Positions 36,601 to 45,056 are shown, counted from the first letter of the stretch. The stretch is DNA of 64,000 nt from Dolomedes plantarius (GCA_907164885.2 OU015490.1:223615554-223679553); one strand, 5' to 3'. Numbers and translations: made by a program. Notes: generated from the sequence alone by a model not told the origin.

Positions 36601-38052
36601 CCAAAGAGACAATTTTCTAAACATTTAACAAATTTAGTGTTACTACTTCAGGAGCCATATTAAGGGACCTTAACTATGCTTACTCACGTCGAGATATGCA
36701 TTTGAACTTTCTTTGGAACGTTTATGGGATTGATATAAACTGATATTACACACACAAAAAAAAAACATATAATCGAAACTTTTTTAAAGTTTCTAACTCA
36801 GAATCAATACCAAATATGAGCTAATGAACACACTGCGGTAAGAGGACTCAGTATTTTTAGAAGTTGTTGAAAAGATCAGAAATGGGAGAAACTAGACCCA
36901 AACGTTTATGGGATTGATATAAACTGATATTACACACACAAAAAAAAACATATAATCGAAACTTTTTAAAAGTTTCTAACTCAGAATCAATACCAAATAT
37001 GAGCTAATGAACACACTGCGGTAAGAGGACTCAGTATATTTAGAAGTTGTTGAAAAGATCAGAAATGGGAGAAACTAGACCCAAACGTATCACTGACGTT
37101 TCAAATCCAAATTAAATATAAATTGTCCATAGACCCAGGGCTCGATTTGAGGCGGAACGCGCCGAAACGGCGTTCGGATACCTCTCTTTAGATAAAAATA
37201 ATTACTATAGTTAAAAACCATTTATTTAATCACATGTTACTCTGTTGTTAGTGAGTGTGCCTGGCCTAATACTTCTTATTTCGACTAAATGCCTGTTGTT
37301 TGTAATGCCTTCTTATTGCCTGTTGTTTGTAAAGGTCAATGGACCTCCTCTTCGGCTCTTTAACCCAGCGAAGTATGTTGATTCTTGGCTTGCGTCTGAA
37401 CATCATTCAGTATTAGCCGTCAAGAGTAAGGAGAGGTCAAGAGACAAGAAGTATGATGAAAACATACTGAAGTTATGGACAATCTTTTAGGATCGGCAGA
37501 CAACTTAAACAATCATGAAATTGTGCTTTTTTTCTGTTTTTATTGCTTTACTACAAGACATTGTACTTGTTTGGCAAAATAAAATTTGGAATTAAATAAA
37601 ATGTTCAAGTTTTTGTATAACCAAAGATTTCATTTTTTCGGACCAATAATGTGGAATCCCCCCCCCCCCCCACACACACCACGGCAGGTTACAGTTCCGG
37701 CACCTGTATTTCTAGAAATCAAGCACTACATAGACCCATTAGAATAGGGGCAATTAGATAGTTTTCAGAAGGATTTGGAAAAATTCCGAGACGTTATTAC
37801 ATGAATTCTAAATTTTCCACAGCTACACATGGATTACAATGAGATTAGTGACATCATACTTACTATAAGAAAACGTAGTGGGTTTTTTTTATAATTAGCA
37901 CTTATTTATAACAATAAAAAAAAATTATATTTGTGTTACTTACCGCACGCTATGCATTTGTAAAAGTCCATAATCTTGGTCTTCTTGTCATCATCAGCCA
38001 AAGAAGATCCACAAAGGGCTAAAGTTGCAGCGATGACAATGAACACTTTCAT
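21572..38052 (-). CDS. six-exon gene for a small secreted Cys-rich protein
   Basis: Exons (minus strand): 37944-38052, 32048-32106, 29731-29838, 26330-26368, 24914-24952, 21572-21616. All five introns are GT-AG with near-consensus donors (GTAAGT, GTAAGA, GTGAAT, GTAAGT, GTAAGT). Phases fit (1,0,0,0,0) and lengths sum to 399 nt, giving 132 residues plus stop. Residues 1-19 form a signal peptide (MKVFIVIAATLALCGSSLA), so the product is secreted. The mature part is charged and probably helical, with nine cysteines at 33, 36, 49, 57, 64, 83, 96, 120 and 129. The final C-x8-C recalls the last pair of odorant-binding-like proteins, but the other spacings do not fit that family. Function unknown: carrier protein or gland secretion are possibilities. 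A TATA-like box lies upstream and AATAAA downstream. Introns are full of transposons. I am confident of the gene model, not of its role. Confidence 0.85.
21814..21981. mobile_element. short MITE with GGCCTGTTCAC termini
   Basis: GGCCTGTTCACG on the left and the complement of GGCCTGTTCACACTGA on the right bound 168 bp of non-coding DNA. The termini are shared with the element at 22431-22610, so both belong to related families. Target duplication is unclear. It lies in intron 5. Confidence 0.65.
22431..22610. mobile_element. MITE with ~38-bp inverted termini
   Basis: GGCCTGTTCACATAGTAGTC on the left pairs with the complement of the right end; pairing continues through CCGTTAGCGTAAGCGT. Length is 180 bp, non-coding, within intron 5. 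Confidence 0.75.
23087..24380. mobile_element. hAT-type element, no intact transposase
   Basis: The left end CAGTGATTCCCAACCGGTGT and the complement of the right end CAGGGATTCCCAACCTTTTT are hAT-like. Flanks CTTTAGAC (23079-23086) and GTTTAGAC (24381-24388) are an 8-bp duplication with one mismatch. Another hAT-like terminus (GGGCCGTAACTTGGCTATCA) lies just outside, at 23055-23077. A MITE is nested inside. Confidence 0.8.
23382..24125. mobile_element. MITE nested in the hAT element
   Basis: TATACTTAGGAATACGTAAA near the left end pairs imperfectly with the complement of TATAGTTAAGTATACGTAAT on the right. Several ATTTCGCAT motifs repeat within. The exact ends are uncertain. Confidence 0.45.
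24508..24793. repeat. perfect tandem duplication, 143-bp unit
   Basis: 24508-24650 and 24651-24793 appear identical base for base. It is either a very recent duplication or an assembly artefact, within intron 5 just below exon 5. Confidence 0.95.
24914..24952 (-). CDS. secreted-protein gene, exon 5 (39 nt)
   Basis: The acceptor TTTTTAACCTTTAG precedes CTT and the donor GTAAGT follows CTG. It encodes LTEDEKSQLKEFL, phase 0 at both ends. It adds no cysteine and reads as an amphipathic helix. Confidence 0.8.
24960..26320 (-). other. intron 4 of the secreted-protein gene
   Basis: AT-rich, with poly(A) tracts. Near 25960-26060 the motif TTCATTAGTGG occurs twice among related TTATTAGCG/TTTAATGAA words. 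No gene. Confidence 0.6.
26330..26368 (-). CDS. secreted-protein gene, exon 4 (39 nt)
   Basis: The acceptor TTTTTTTTTTTACAG precedes ATG TAC GAC TGC; the donor GTAAGT follows GAT. It encodes MYDCVMNDESRKD, phase 0 at both ends. The ATG is internal, not a start. Confidence 0.8.
26711..27656. mobile_element. hAT-type element with perfect 8-bp duplication
   Basis: ATATGACG occurs at 26703-26710 and 27657-27664. Ends CGGGGGCGTGCCTAGGG and, inverted, CAGGGCCGTGCTTAAGGG are related, and both continue into GCGGCCCTGGGCG. Length 946 bp with no transposase recognised. It lies in intron 3. Confidence 0.85.
27680..28115 (-). pseudogene. decayed Tc1/Tc3-like transposase N-terminal region
   Basis: Minus-strand frames, with several shifts, read LGEFQRGMIISACATSHGIS (helix-turn-helix region), then text like RRLPSRLI, ISVWTVQR and NEIGFNGRGQRR, in the order of the N-terminal half of Tc3-like transposases. 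No termini were found. Confidence 0.45.
28116..28621. other. intronic DNA, no gene seen
   Basis: A hAT-like start (CAGGGCTAGATATGACATTT) at 28158 has no partner end in view. Otherwise nothing recognisable. Confidence 0.35.
28622..28835 (+). mobile_element. tRNA-derived SINE
   Basis: TAGGCCTGTCGGCTAAAGCG (A-box-like) is followed by AATTCGATTCCC (B-box-like), then a non-tRNA body. A different family from the SINE copies at 39, 44 and 59 kb. Located in intron 3. Confidence 0.55.
29230..29640 (+). pseudogene. mariner-like transposase N-terminal relict
   Basis: Plus-strand text LPKTVRT...NIKKLKSLILKENPRTERS, then IASKLGMSSGTVSKIIHKEV, aligns with the helix-turn-helix region of the intact transposase at 62984 (PRTVRTKERIKRIREKIRRN...). 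Stops and shifts abound. It ends about 90 bp before exon 3 of the secreted-protein gene, in intron 3. Confidence 0.5.
29731..29838 (-). CDS. secreted-protein gene, exon 3 (108 nt)
   Basis: The acceptor ATGTGTCGTTTCAG precedes TGC AAA AAG; the donor GTGAAT follows AAG. It opens with CKKIAETCKSTL and ends LCKNEDGVGEK, carrying three cysteines. Phase 0 at both ends. Confidence 0.85.
30029..30052 (-). CDS. possible alternative first exon (MEISVADI)
   Basis: ATG at 30052 begins eight codons ending in a strong donor (GTAAGTAA) in phase 0, the phase needed to join exon 3. An in-frame TAA just upstream means it can only be a first exon. Its product would lack the signal peptide. It may be coincidence; no promoter motif is evident. 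Confidence 0.25.
30278..30500. mobile_element. two overlapping hAT-type left ends
   Basis: CAGTGGCGGATCATAGCAAA at 30280 and CAGTGTTTCTTAACCTTTTG at about 30399 are typical hAT starts. Neither right end was found, so both look truncated or nested. Intron 2. Confidence 0.4.
30831..31983. repeat. 202-bp tandem repeat, third unit interrupted
   Basis: Units at 30831-31032 and 31033-31234 share GTATGATGGTTGACATTTAC and ATTTACTCATAATTCAAT. The start of a third unit (TGAAAGCAAAATTTCCGTAA) resumes at 31941 after the TTAA-flanked element. Confidence 0.75.
31238..31936. mobile_element. MITE with GGGGGTCC termini at a TTAA site
   Basis: TTAAGGGGGTCCAGGACACA on the left is the complement of TGTGTCCCGGACCCCCTTAA on the right, with one mismatch. 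The 699-bp interior is very AT-rich and non-coding. TTAA (or TA) is the duplication. It interrupts the 202-bp tandem repeat in intron 2. Confidence 0.8.
32048..32106 (-). CDS. secreted-protein gene, exon 2 (59 nt)
   Basis: The acceptor TTTTTTTATTTATGCTAG precedes CC GAT GAC, completing the split GCC codon from exon 1; the donor GTAAGA follows AAA. It encodes DDAAVKEEYMKCADMKPEK with one cysteine. A repeat copy ends only about 15 nt upstream of the acceptor. Confidence 0.85.
32123..32546 (+). repeat. interspersed repeat A, copy 1
   Basis: About 425 bp, present inverted at 39267-39694 with high similarity. Shared landmarks are AATTACAAGAT, GGGAACGAAAAGTTAA (inverted), and ACATGGTAAAA at the end. 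No coding content or clear terminal repeats. Confidence 0.8.
32547..33022. other. intronic DNA, no gene seen
   Basis: AT-rich, nothing recognised. Confidence 0.4.
33023..33268 (+). mobile_element. SINE family 1, 5'-truncated copy
   Basis: It lacks the tRNA-like head but keeps the body: GGACACGTTAAATCCGT, ATGATCCCCCCAGATGTC, GCACCTGGCTAAATCGGACT, TTGTGGTGCCATTATA, ending in an (AAC)n-type tail. Same body as at 44.7 and 59.2 kb. Confidence 0.75.
33439..34253. mobile_element. hAT-type element with perfect 8-bp duplication
   Basis: TCCAGCCT occurs at 33431-33438 and 34254-34261. Ends CAGTGGCGTAGCTAGGGG and, inverted, CAGTGGAGTAACTAGAAC match; both lead into (G)GGCGGC-rich blocks. A frame near 33579 (IFPHRQVNVGLKILSLKILL) faintly recalls the hAT dimerisation region. 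A small palindrome (CTAAGTCACACG) sits at 33770-33805. Intron 1. Confidence 0.85.
34440..34533. repeat. long hairpin, imperfect inverted repeat
   Basis: CACATTCTACCTAAA at the left pairs with TTTAGGTAGAATGTG at the right; AATTATGAAACATACC pairs with GGTATGTTTCATAATT near the centre. The left arm carries a partial duplication. Confidence 0.8.
34537..34613. repeat. second hairpin, 21-bp perfect outer arms
   Basis: GTTCTGTACCCTGCAGTAGC and its complement enclose a further paired TTGATTTTTCA/TGAAAAATCAA. The right arm contains the GTACAGAA target of the hAT element that follows. Confidence 0.8.
34613..35080. mobile_element. hAT-type MITE with perfect 8-bp duplication
   Basis: GTACAGAA at 34605-34612 and 35081-35088. 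Ends CAGGCCCTGATTTTTCAT and, inverted, CAGGGCCCGATTTAGAAAA; both have a subterminal GGGGCCCCC block. No transposase. Intron 1. Confidence 0.8.
35640..35925 (-). mobile_element. tRNA-derived SINE
   Basis: The minus strand begins CACCCGGTGGTGTAGTTGTT (A-box-like) with GGTTTCGATCCTG (B-box-like) further on, then a body unrelated to SINE family 1. Intron 1. Confidence 0.65.
35926..36716. other. intronic DNA with a short hairpin
   Basis: An (AAC)n run lies near 36050. An imperfect inverted repeat at 36120-36183 pairs GCAATACGAGAGCTATCGA with TCGATAGCTCTGGTGTTGC. No gene. Confidence 0.45.
36717..37084. repeat. tandem duplication, 184-bp unit
   Basis: 36717-36900 and 36901-37084 are almost identical (AACGTTTATGGGATTGATAT to GAGAAACTAGACCCA), differing in homopolymer length and one or two bases. 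Intron 1. Confidence 0.9.
37136..37728 (+). mobile_element. hAT-type element with perfect 8-bp duplication
   Basis: CATAGACC at 37128-37135 and 37729-37736. Ends CAGGGCTCGATTT and, inverted, TAGTGCTTGATTT. A frame at 37330-37490 (VNGPPLRLFNPAKYVDSWL...) resembles the C-terminus of ZNF862-like hAT-derived proteins, so this is an internally deleted copy. It lies 215 bp downstream of exon 1, in intron 1. Confidence 0.8.
37944..38052 (-). CDS. secreted-protein gene, exon 1 (start and signal peptide)
   Basis: The ATG at 38052-38050 sits in CAGAAACCATGA. Thirty-six codons plus one base lead to the donor GTAAGT. A hydrophobic core (VFIVIAATLALCG) and small residues SSLA before DDDKK define a cleavable signal. 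The mature part starts acidic and ends FYKCIAC. Confidence 0.9.
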
Positions 38053-38128
38053 GGTTTCTGGTAGGATTTCTTATCTGGACAGAGGGGGATCAAGGCAAGG
38101 AATAGGTAAGCATCGTTCACCGCGATCC

Positions 38129-38136
38129 CTTAAATA
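38129..38136 (-). promoter_or_regulatory. TATA-like box of the secreted-protein gene
   Basis: TATTTAAG on the minus strand, about 77-84 nt upstream of the start codon. It predicts a start of transcription near 38100-38105 and a 5' UTR of some 50 nt without upstream ATG. Confidence 0.5.
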
Positions 38137-38139
38137 CGC

Positions 38140-39045
38140 CAGAACCTGTGACGAAAATGAAAATTTTTTTCTCTCATAAAACCAGAAATTGGGAATAGAA
38201 TTAGTAAATAAAAAAAATATTTTAAAAAAATCCTCATCATTCTATATTTTTTTCTTAGGATGTCGCAAGCCGTAAATGATGCAACTTGGACGGAAAATTT
38301 CCCGAATCGTGAAAGGAATAATTGAAGCTTCGTGCAAAAAGTTAATTTTATTAGGAAACACAAACATCAATCGTAAACTTTCGCCTTCGGTGAAGGTCGC
38401 TTTTTAGCTATGAAAATAAATAATTGGCGAAGACTAGTGTTCTTTTCATCCGTTGTTTTATGGTAATCGAAAGAGAGTTTTCTGAAGGGCTCGCTTTTGT
38501 GCTTTTTTTAAACTCTTCGGTGTTCTCGTATTCTTTTTTTTTCTTGAGCTGAAAACAGGAAAGTTTTATTTCTCAAGGTGAATTAGTAATGCATCAGGGA
38601 TTGAGTATGTTATGTCAAAGATACAACTTACCATTCACGCTATATCAATTGATGGCTGAAATTTGAGGAAGAGTTTTCACATAGCCATTACTCATGTTCT
38701 ATTAGAGAAAATGACGTAAATTATGTATTTAAACTTTCATTTTCAAAATATATACGTTGTAGACGAGGATATAATTTTTCTCTTGTCTTTTTAAACAGAA
38801 ATGTCCTAACAGATGTAACTTAAGTGGACTATCCAATAAAGCATATCATGGGAGCTTAGTGTCCAAGGGGAATTTCGCGTTCCATTTCTTACGAGCTAGA
38901 GACGACTTTTGAAGACAGTTAATTCTACATTACTTGTCAACCCTCGGATCATCTGTTACGGTTATGAAGAATTAAAGATTATCCAGTCAGTGTTCAAAAA
39001 CTTTATGTTAGGGTGTGTTAATATGATTAAATTTTTCAATCTGAT
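38140..39045. other. upstream flank of the secreted-protein gene
   Basis: AT-rich, no exon or transposon recognised. Distal regulatory elements could lie here, but none can be named. Confidence 0.35.
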
Positions 39046-39905
39046 GGGCCCGATGTAGCCTGGTGACAAGGCATCGGCTTTCGGCCGAAGGTGCTCGGTT
39101 CGAATCCTGACAAGCGCCATTAAAAACCTTCGTGTCTAGGTCGGATATGGGCACGTTGAATCCGTAGACCGGAATGTTCCTGTATGAGATTGTGCCGAAA
39201 TTTGCCGTTAATTAAAGATAACTTTTCAGCCTGCGAAAGGCCGAAATGAAATTTGAGGTGTTCCCATTTTACCATGTTTTTATTCACTTGCTTTCTTGTG
39301 TGTGTTTGTCCAGTACAAATCTTGCAATCGATTTTTAACTAACTTCCCGACTAGCTAGATATTTGAAACTTTTAGAATAGCTCAGAACATGATGCCAATG
39401 CATTTTTTAAATAATTTTAGCCATCTTTAAGCAGAATTAAATTAATTTTCAGTTATTTCCAGTTAATTTTGTTTTGTAGACTGGTGTAGCCATCTATTGA
39501 CTAGAACGGGAACGAAAAGTTAAATGCAAGTTAACTTCCAATTAACTCCATTTTCTTTCAAGTTGATGGGATAATCCATCAAAAAAATTTTAAAAAAGTA
39601 TTTTTTATTAATACATAGAATTGTCAAGTTTATATGATTCAACAGAAAATTTAAAAACGTGGTATATAAAAAGTTCTTTTTATCTTGTAATTATTCGTCT
39701 ACATTTAATGCACGATAAAGAGAGGATGAGAGAGGGTTCGATGCCCCCAGATATCGGCCCTGCGGGTGCTCGGGGAGAATTGAGGTATTAAGACGGATTC
39801 CAACATGTGGCGCTGATTTAAACCGGAGACGCCCTTCTCAGACCGCAAAGTCATGGACCTGATGCGGAACATTATTGGAAAGGGGGCATTAGCCACACCA
39901 ACACC
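39046..39905 (+). mobile_element. SINE family 1 copy split by nested insertions
   Basis: The head at 39046-39186 has A-box TAGCCTGGTGACAAGG and B-box GGTTCGAATCC followed by the family body. The body resumes near 39715 (GAGAGGATGAGAGAGGG..., ATCGGCCCTG) and ends with an (ACC/AAC) tail at 39905. Between them lie small repeat B and, inside that, repeat A. Confidence 0.7.
39267..39694 (-). repeat. interspersed repeat A, copy 2 (inverted)
   Basis: Inverted relative to 32123-32546. It interrupts small repeat B, whose uninterrupted copy is at 40097-40195. Confidence 0.8.
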
Positions 39906-40096
39906 AACATTTCAATCTGATAACAAAAGAATCGTAAGCATTTACTCATTATTTTGGAGAATATTTGCCTGAGTCCAACGGGAGTTTTTGATTGCATTTT
40001 GGGTTGATATGCCTCTTTACCAAAGTTCTCGAATATTTCCTGATTTTTTTTCAATCAGATTTAGATTCACATTGTCATTTAAAATAATAAAATAAA
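39906..40096. other. short non-coding stretch
   Basis: No feature recognised. Confidence 0.35.
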
Positions 40097-40195
40097 TTTG
40101 CCGTAAGTTAAAGATAACGTTTCAGCCTGCGAAAGGCCGAAATGAAATTTGAGGTGTTCCCATTTTTCGTCTACATTTAATGCACAATAAAATGT
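40097..40195 (+). repeat. small repeat B, uninterrupted copy
   Basis: It carries TTCAGCCTGCGAAAGGCCGA, GAGGTGTTCCCATTTT and TCGTCTACATTTAATGCAC contiguously. The other copy (about 39190-39715) has the same words separated by repeat A. Confidence 0.75.
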
Positions 40196-41003
40196 GTTAA
40201 AAAGTAATTTCGTCAAGCTACTGCTACTGATTGCTTTTTGGGGCGATTTCTCGCCAAAAAAGGCTATTTTTGAGTTTTAATTTTGTTTTTGGTTTGTAAG
40301 TGGATGACATCATTTCATTAGGCAGAAAATAGTGCAAAGTTAAATGAAAAGCAAATTTGAACAACAGCCTGAGAAATAATTATAATTTGGTAACACCTGG
40401 CTCGATTTTATCGAAACTTGTTTTGTTGTGTTCCTATTCATTTCAAGGCCACAATTTCCTTTCAAATACAGTGCTGTCGTAAGGCACTTTTAATTTATCG
40501 AATTTCAGATGAACAAACTCAGTTCTATAATTACATAGATAATTATTAATTAAACAATGCAAACTTATCTATGTGCTAATATGTGTGAAAAGGTAAGTGT
40601 ATGTCTAATATGCAGACAAATTACGCTTGGATTATATACCAGTGGGAAAATGTTTGCATTCGAGGAGAATTCAAGGAAAATTACGTTTTCAATACGAGGC
40701 ATCTTAGAAAAGTTTCAAAATATGGTGTAACGTTCGCGGTCAATTAAAACGCAAGAAGCATTTAAAATTTACAGCCTTTACTGTGTACACAAAAGTAAAT
40801 TGCAAAACTTATTTACACTATTATAAATAAACTCCCAATACCACTATTCGGTCTTAACCCAAGAGACATCAAAATTACAACCGGTCATCGTCTCTGTCCG
40901 TACCAGAATTGACCTCTGCCTAAACTACATACGTATGTCGCCCTGCGGGGAAAGAAAGAAAAAAAAAAAGGAACAGCGCAGTGTTCGCACAGGCTCTCTC
41001 TGC
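40196..41003. other. non-coding DNA, possibly part of an older LTR
   Basis: From TGTAACGTTCGCGGTCAATT (about 40727) composition becomes less AT-rich, and it appears to continue past the hAT element at 43896. An old LTR is possible, but no matching end was found. Confidence 0.3.
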
Positions 41004-43887
41004 TAGGGATGCGACATCGATGTCAATGTTTTCAAAACATCGATTTATTGAAGCCGATTTTTTTTAACATCGAAGTTTTGTGCTCGATGTTTTTATTTTA
41101 ATAAAAAAACACCATTATAAAAAATTAACCACGTAGCATAATTTTCACACTCAGTAAATGTAAGTCTGAATTCTGAAAAGGACGTATACTAAAGGGGGAA
41201 CTATTCCTTAGCAATGAGACAAATGGCAATCAACAACCAATGAACCAATCAGAGCGCTTGGAATGTTCTCGACACTCCAGAACCTTCCATGGGGTTTTGC
41301 TGTATAAACAGTATAAACACGAGAGCAGCCATTTAAGTTTTTGTTTTGTTCTAGTTTTACGTAAGTTAACGTTAATATTATTAGTAAGATACCTCCCAAA
41401 AGTACAGTTTGGAAATATTTTTCCAAAGCCTTTGACAAATTGGCGCAATGCAATATTTGCCTCAAAACTCTCAAAACTTCTGGCAATACCACGAATTTAT
41501 CTCGACATTTGAAAGCAAAACAAGGCGATATTTACAACGAGTAATTTGAGTCATCAATGAAGTCTAAGGTAAAAAGTAAACCACACAATCCAGATGCTGC
41601 GGCCCCAGCCATTCCAAGCACTTCGGTGACTGAAACAGAACATAGAGAAGAAACAGTAAGTTCGTATTCCACTACTCCTAGGTTCTATCAAAATACTTTG
41701 AAAGACAGTTTCACAAATGTGATTTCTTTTAAAGATGGTGGAGATATGCACAACAAAGTTTCTCATCGTTACATGATTTGTAGAGAATCTAAGCCGATAT
41801 CAATCACTGAAGACGAGGGTTTTAAATACTTGTTAAAAGTAACTGTGCCTTTATATACTATTCCATAACGAAGAACAATAGATTCAACGATAGATCAGAA
41901 GTACGAAACAGTTTCATTTTTGTTAAAAGAGCTATTGAGCAATGTCTCAAATGTGTGTCTCACAACAGATATTTGGACGGAAACTTACCGAACGAGAAGC
42001 TTCTTTCTTGGAGTAACAGCTCCTTTTATCGAAAATTGGGTACTTGAGTCTGTAATTCTCGGAGTTCATGAGCTACATGAAAATCACACATCACAAAAAT
42101 CTGGCTGGTCATTTCTCAGATACGTGCTCAGAATGGGGATTCACATCAGAGAAAGTTACAGTTGTCTTTACAGATGGGGGAAGTAACATTGTAATTGCGT
42201 TGGGAAAAGCATTTTGGAAAAAAAAAAAAAGCACAGCTACTGTTTTGCCCACTTTCTAAACTTAATGACCCAAAAATGATATAAATCCCTACCAGACGCT
42301 GTTTCAATTCCAGATAGAGTGAAAACCATTGTGAAATGGTTGAAGCAAAGGGTGGTAGGAAGTGATGAACTTGGATAAAAAACAGAACTTATGCTGATTC
42401 AGAGCGTATCGACAAGGTGGGATTCCACTTTTTACATGTTATAAAGATTGAGAACTGTGGCATTGAGAACTGTCAATTTTTTGCAATGGCATCTTTATTG
42501 GATCCATGGTTTAAAAATCTTCACTTCCAAGACCAGGCTGTATTGGGTACCTGGATCGGAATGCTTAACAATGATATCAAGGAAGAGAGTGAATCATTGG
42601 ATTCTGAGGGAGGGCGATTGTCTCCAACACCGACTTCTTCTCGAGGAAAATAAATTTTTCTAAGATTGTGCCAAATAAATTTAAAACTCAACATTATTTA
42701 CATGGATATTATTTACATGGATGTATTTATTATTCTGTGCAGAACACCATTTTTGGGAGGATCACCACAAGATGGTAGAAGATAACTGGAGTGTAAGAAA
42801 GAGGTCGAAACTGTTGGAGGAACTTGACACTGGTAGTTTGGTGCCCGATCTTGAAGTTTACTTCAAAGATCCTGTTTTAAAACTAAAAAACAACCCACTC
42901 ACATTTTACTCTGATAATTATAATTATAAGAATTCTACATTGGTTGAAGTTGCAATTAAGTATTTGTCAGTAATGTCGACATCCGACCTATCAGAAAGAG
43001 TTTCCCTAGCTGGTGGGATAGTTAGCGAAAAAAAAGTCGATTTAAGGGGGAAAGGGGTAACAAACTTCTTTTTTCACAAACAGTAAATAATATAAATTGG
43101 GGCATATAATAATTATATGCCCCCAATAATTGGTATTTACAGTAAAGAAAAATGAGCTTGTTCAGTTACCCCCCATACGCTGGTTTTGCATTAGTACTTC
43201 AAATTGGCGTAAATATATGTAATTTTCTTTTCTATTATTTAATTTGAAATTAAAATATTTTTTAATAAGGTTTTCTTATTAATTTTTTGATATTAAATTC
43301 TGTTGAACGAAACTCAAAAATTCTTTTAAATGATTTTGCCTTATACTCCATTGATATGAAACCAATCCTTTTGTCTTGTGTTATAGTCATGAACTTCAGA
43401 ATTTTTTTTTTGTTTACAAAATTATTTAAGCCTCCTGGAAGTAAATTTTTCTCCAACTTGTAAACAAATATGACTTGATATTTACAATAGTTTTTCACTT
43501 TCAACCAATTTAAATTAGAAAGCATCACGAATTTTTCTTTATGGCTTTGGTCCCATCAGTTCTTTTTATAGCAATAATTTCTTCCTCAGTTTTCAGATAA
43601 AAGTAATAAAAGGTATCATGGAAATTCTGTGATATGCGCTGAGTCTAGCAACTAAGTTTTTGTCATTTGTGTCAGAGAGTAAAATTGAATTCCCCCCCCC
43701 CCCCCCCCTGGACTAACAGAAGTAACATTAATGTTAGATGTTACTAAACCAGTTTTAAAAAATGGATGTTCAAAAACATCGATGCTTAAAAACAATCGAT
43801 GGTTTTTGGGCGATGTTTTATTAGCATCGATGTTCTAATATTGAATATCGATGTTTCAGAACATCATGTTTTGTTGTCGTATCCCTA
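41004..43887 (+). mobile_element. hAT transposon, near full length but decayed
   Basis: CTCTCTGC at 40996-41003 and 43888-43895 is a perfect 8-bp duplication. Ends TAGGGATGCGACATCGATG and, inverted, TAGGGATACGACAACAAAAC match; subterminal regions hold several ATCGATGTTTT-type motifs in both orientations, likely transposase binding sites. The 2.9-kb size and coding remnants make this the degenerate relic of an autonomous element. Confidence 0.85.
41411..43083 (+). pseudogene. hAT transposase with BED finger, many frameshifts
   Basis: In order: a BED-type finger (AQCNICLKTLKTSGNTTNLS, RHLKAK; final His replaced by Gln) at about 41430-41520; the first catalytic region (CLTTDIWTE; 41950-42000) and FTDGGSN (42168); STRWDST (42407-42425); LLDPWFKNLHF (42497-42530); and the C-terminal dimerisation region (FKDPVLKLKNNPL ... 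KYLSVMSTSDLSERVSLAGG; 42860-43020). The fragments are in several frames, with stops between. The protein would excise and reinsert the element; it cannot be made here. Confidence 0.8.
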
Positions 43888-43895
43888 CTCTCTGC

Positions 43896-44712
43896 CTGCC
43901 CTCTCTCTGTCTCTCTCAGATTCAGTTCCATTCTCTCACTCCCACACTTGAACCCTTCTTGGGGTTTCAGGGTTGGAGCTCAGCTGTGTCCAAGGGGGCC
44001 ACTTCCTTCTAAAGTAGTGGTTTCAAAGAGAGCTGGGGAATCTGGTGAACTTACAAAATCCTAGGAACCCTGCAGCAGCTCGGAACATTTGTTCGATCTT
44101 CGTTCTAAAGTTCAATACCCACGTCTCAAGCAACAGCAAACTTATTACAGCAACCCCGCGTTAAGGCAAACTTGTTTAATAAATGGTATTCAGGCCGACA
44201 AAGAAAAGGACGGCTGGGATACAAAAACGCTGTTCAATTTTACAACATAAATGGTCAGCAACTCATTAAGTTCATTTTAGGTATTGGGCATCCCCTTGAT
44301 TACCTCCTTATTTCGTTAACTGTCATTTACGGCAAAATCTGCATCTGTCTATGGAATTAGCTTCTATTATTTTGAGAAGAGTTTAGCTGCCATTTTTTGG
44401 GGCTGATTTTGCTGCAGTAATACCCCGCACACCGACGGAGAGGAAAATTTGATCGTAAATGAGGAAGAAATACTTAATTTACTCGATTTTTTAGAATAAT
44501 TTATTTTGCGTGTTATCATCTAAATGAAATAGGTCTGTTTACAGATACGAAGATACGCAGTTACTGCACACGCAAAACTAAATTGGACTCAGATAGAAAA
44601 CTTCATTGAGATAAAAAAAAAGATCTTTCTCATCAATCGTTTTACATCGGGAAGAGTCTTCTGTCTTTGGAGTACCCTGAAATTCGCTACTACTGTACAA
44701 TAAGAAACTATG
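43896..44712. other. non-coding DNA, CT-rich start, no gene
   Basis: It begins with CTCTCTG-rich sequence continuing from the other side of the hAT. No coding or element end recognised. Confidence 0.35.
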
Positions 44713-45056
44713 TGGGCCAGAGGTAGCCTAGTGGTAACATGTTGGCTTTCGGCACTGAGGGTGCTCGGGTCGAATCCCAACAAGCGCCATTAAATACCTC
44801 CGTATCTAGGCCGGAAATAGGCACGTTAAATCCATAGAGAGGAAAGTATTCCTTTGAGGTCAGTGGGTGGGGAAGGTACGATCCCCCCAGATGTCACACC
44901 TGGGGGGGGGGTGCTCGGTCAAGATGGAGGTGGCACCTGGCTAAGTCGGACTCCGTCCCTTGTGGTGCCATTATAAACTGCAGCCGCACCCCTCAGCCAT
45001 CAAACCGATATGGACTTGGTCTGGAATACATTCCGTCCAGGGGGCATAAGCAACAA
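44713..45056 (+). mobile_element. SINE family 1, full-length copy
   Basis: A-box TAGCCTAGTGGTAACATG, B-box GGGTCGAATCC, then body blocks shared with 33.0, 39.0 and 59.2 kb (GGCACGTTAAATCC, ATGATCC-like, GCACCTGGCTAAGTCGGACT, GTGGTGCCATTATAAACTG) and the tail AGCAACAA. A G-run of nine has expanded inside. Confidence 0.85.

Noticed and set aside
37976..38179. 67-codon plus-strand frame over exon 1
   Set aside because: It is the complement of the signal-peptide exon, which has splice sites, phase and a secretion signal on the minus strand.
40727..44130. Old solo LTR split by the hAT element
   Set aside because: The start TGTAACGTTCGCGG is LTR-like, but no matching end or target duplication was found, so it is listed only as a possibility.
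44713..44790. True tRNA gene
   Set aside because: A and B boxes are present, but the acceptor stem does not close and the sequence continues into a SINE body shared with other copies.
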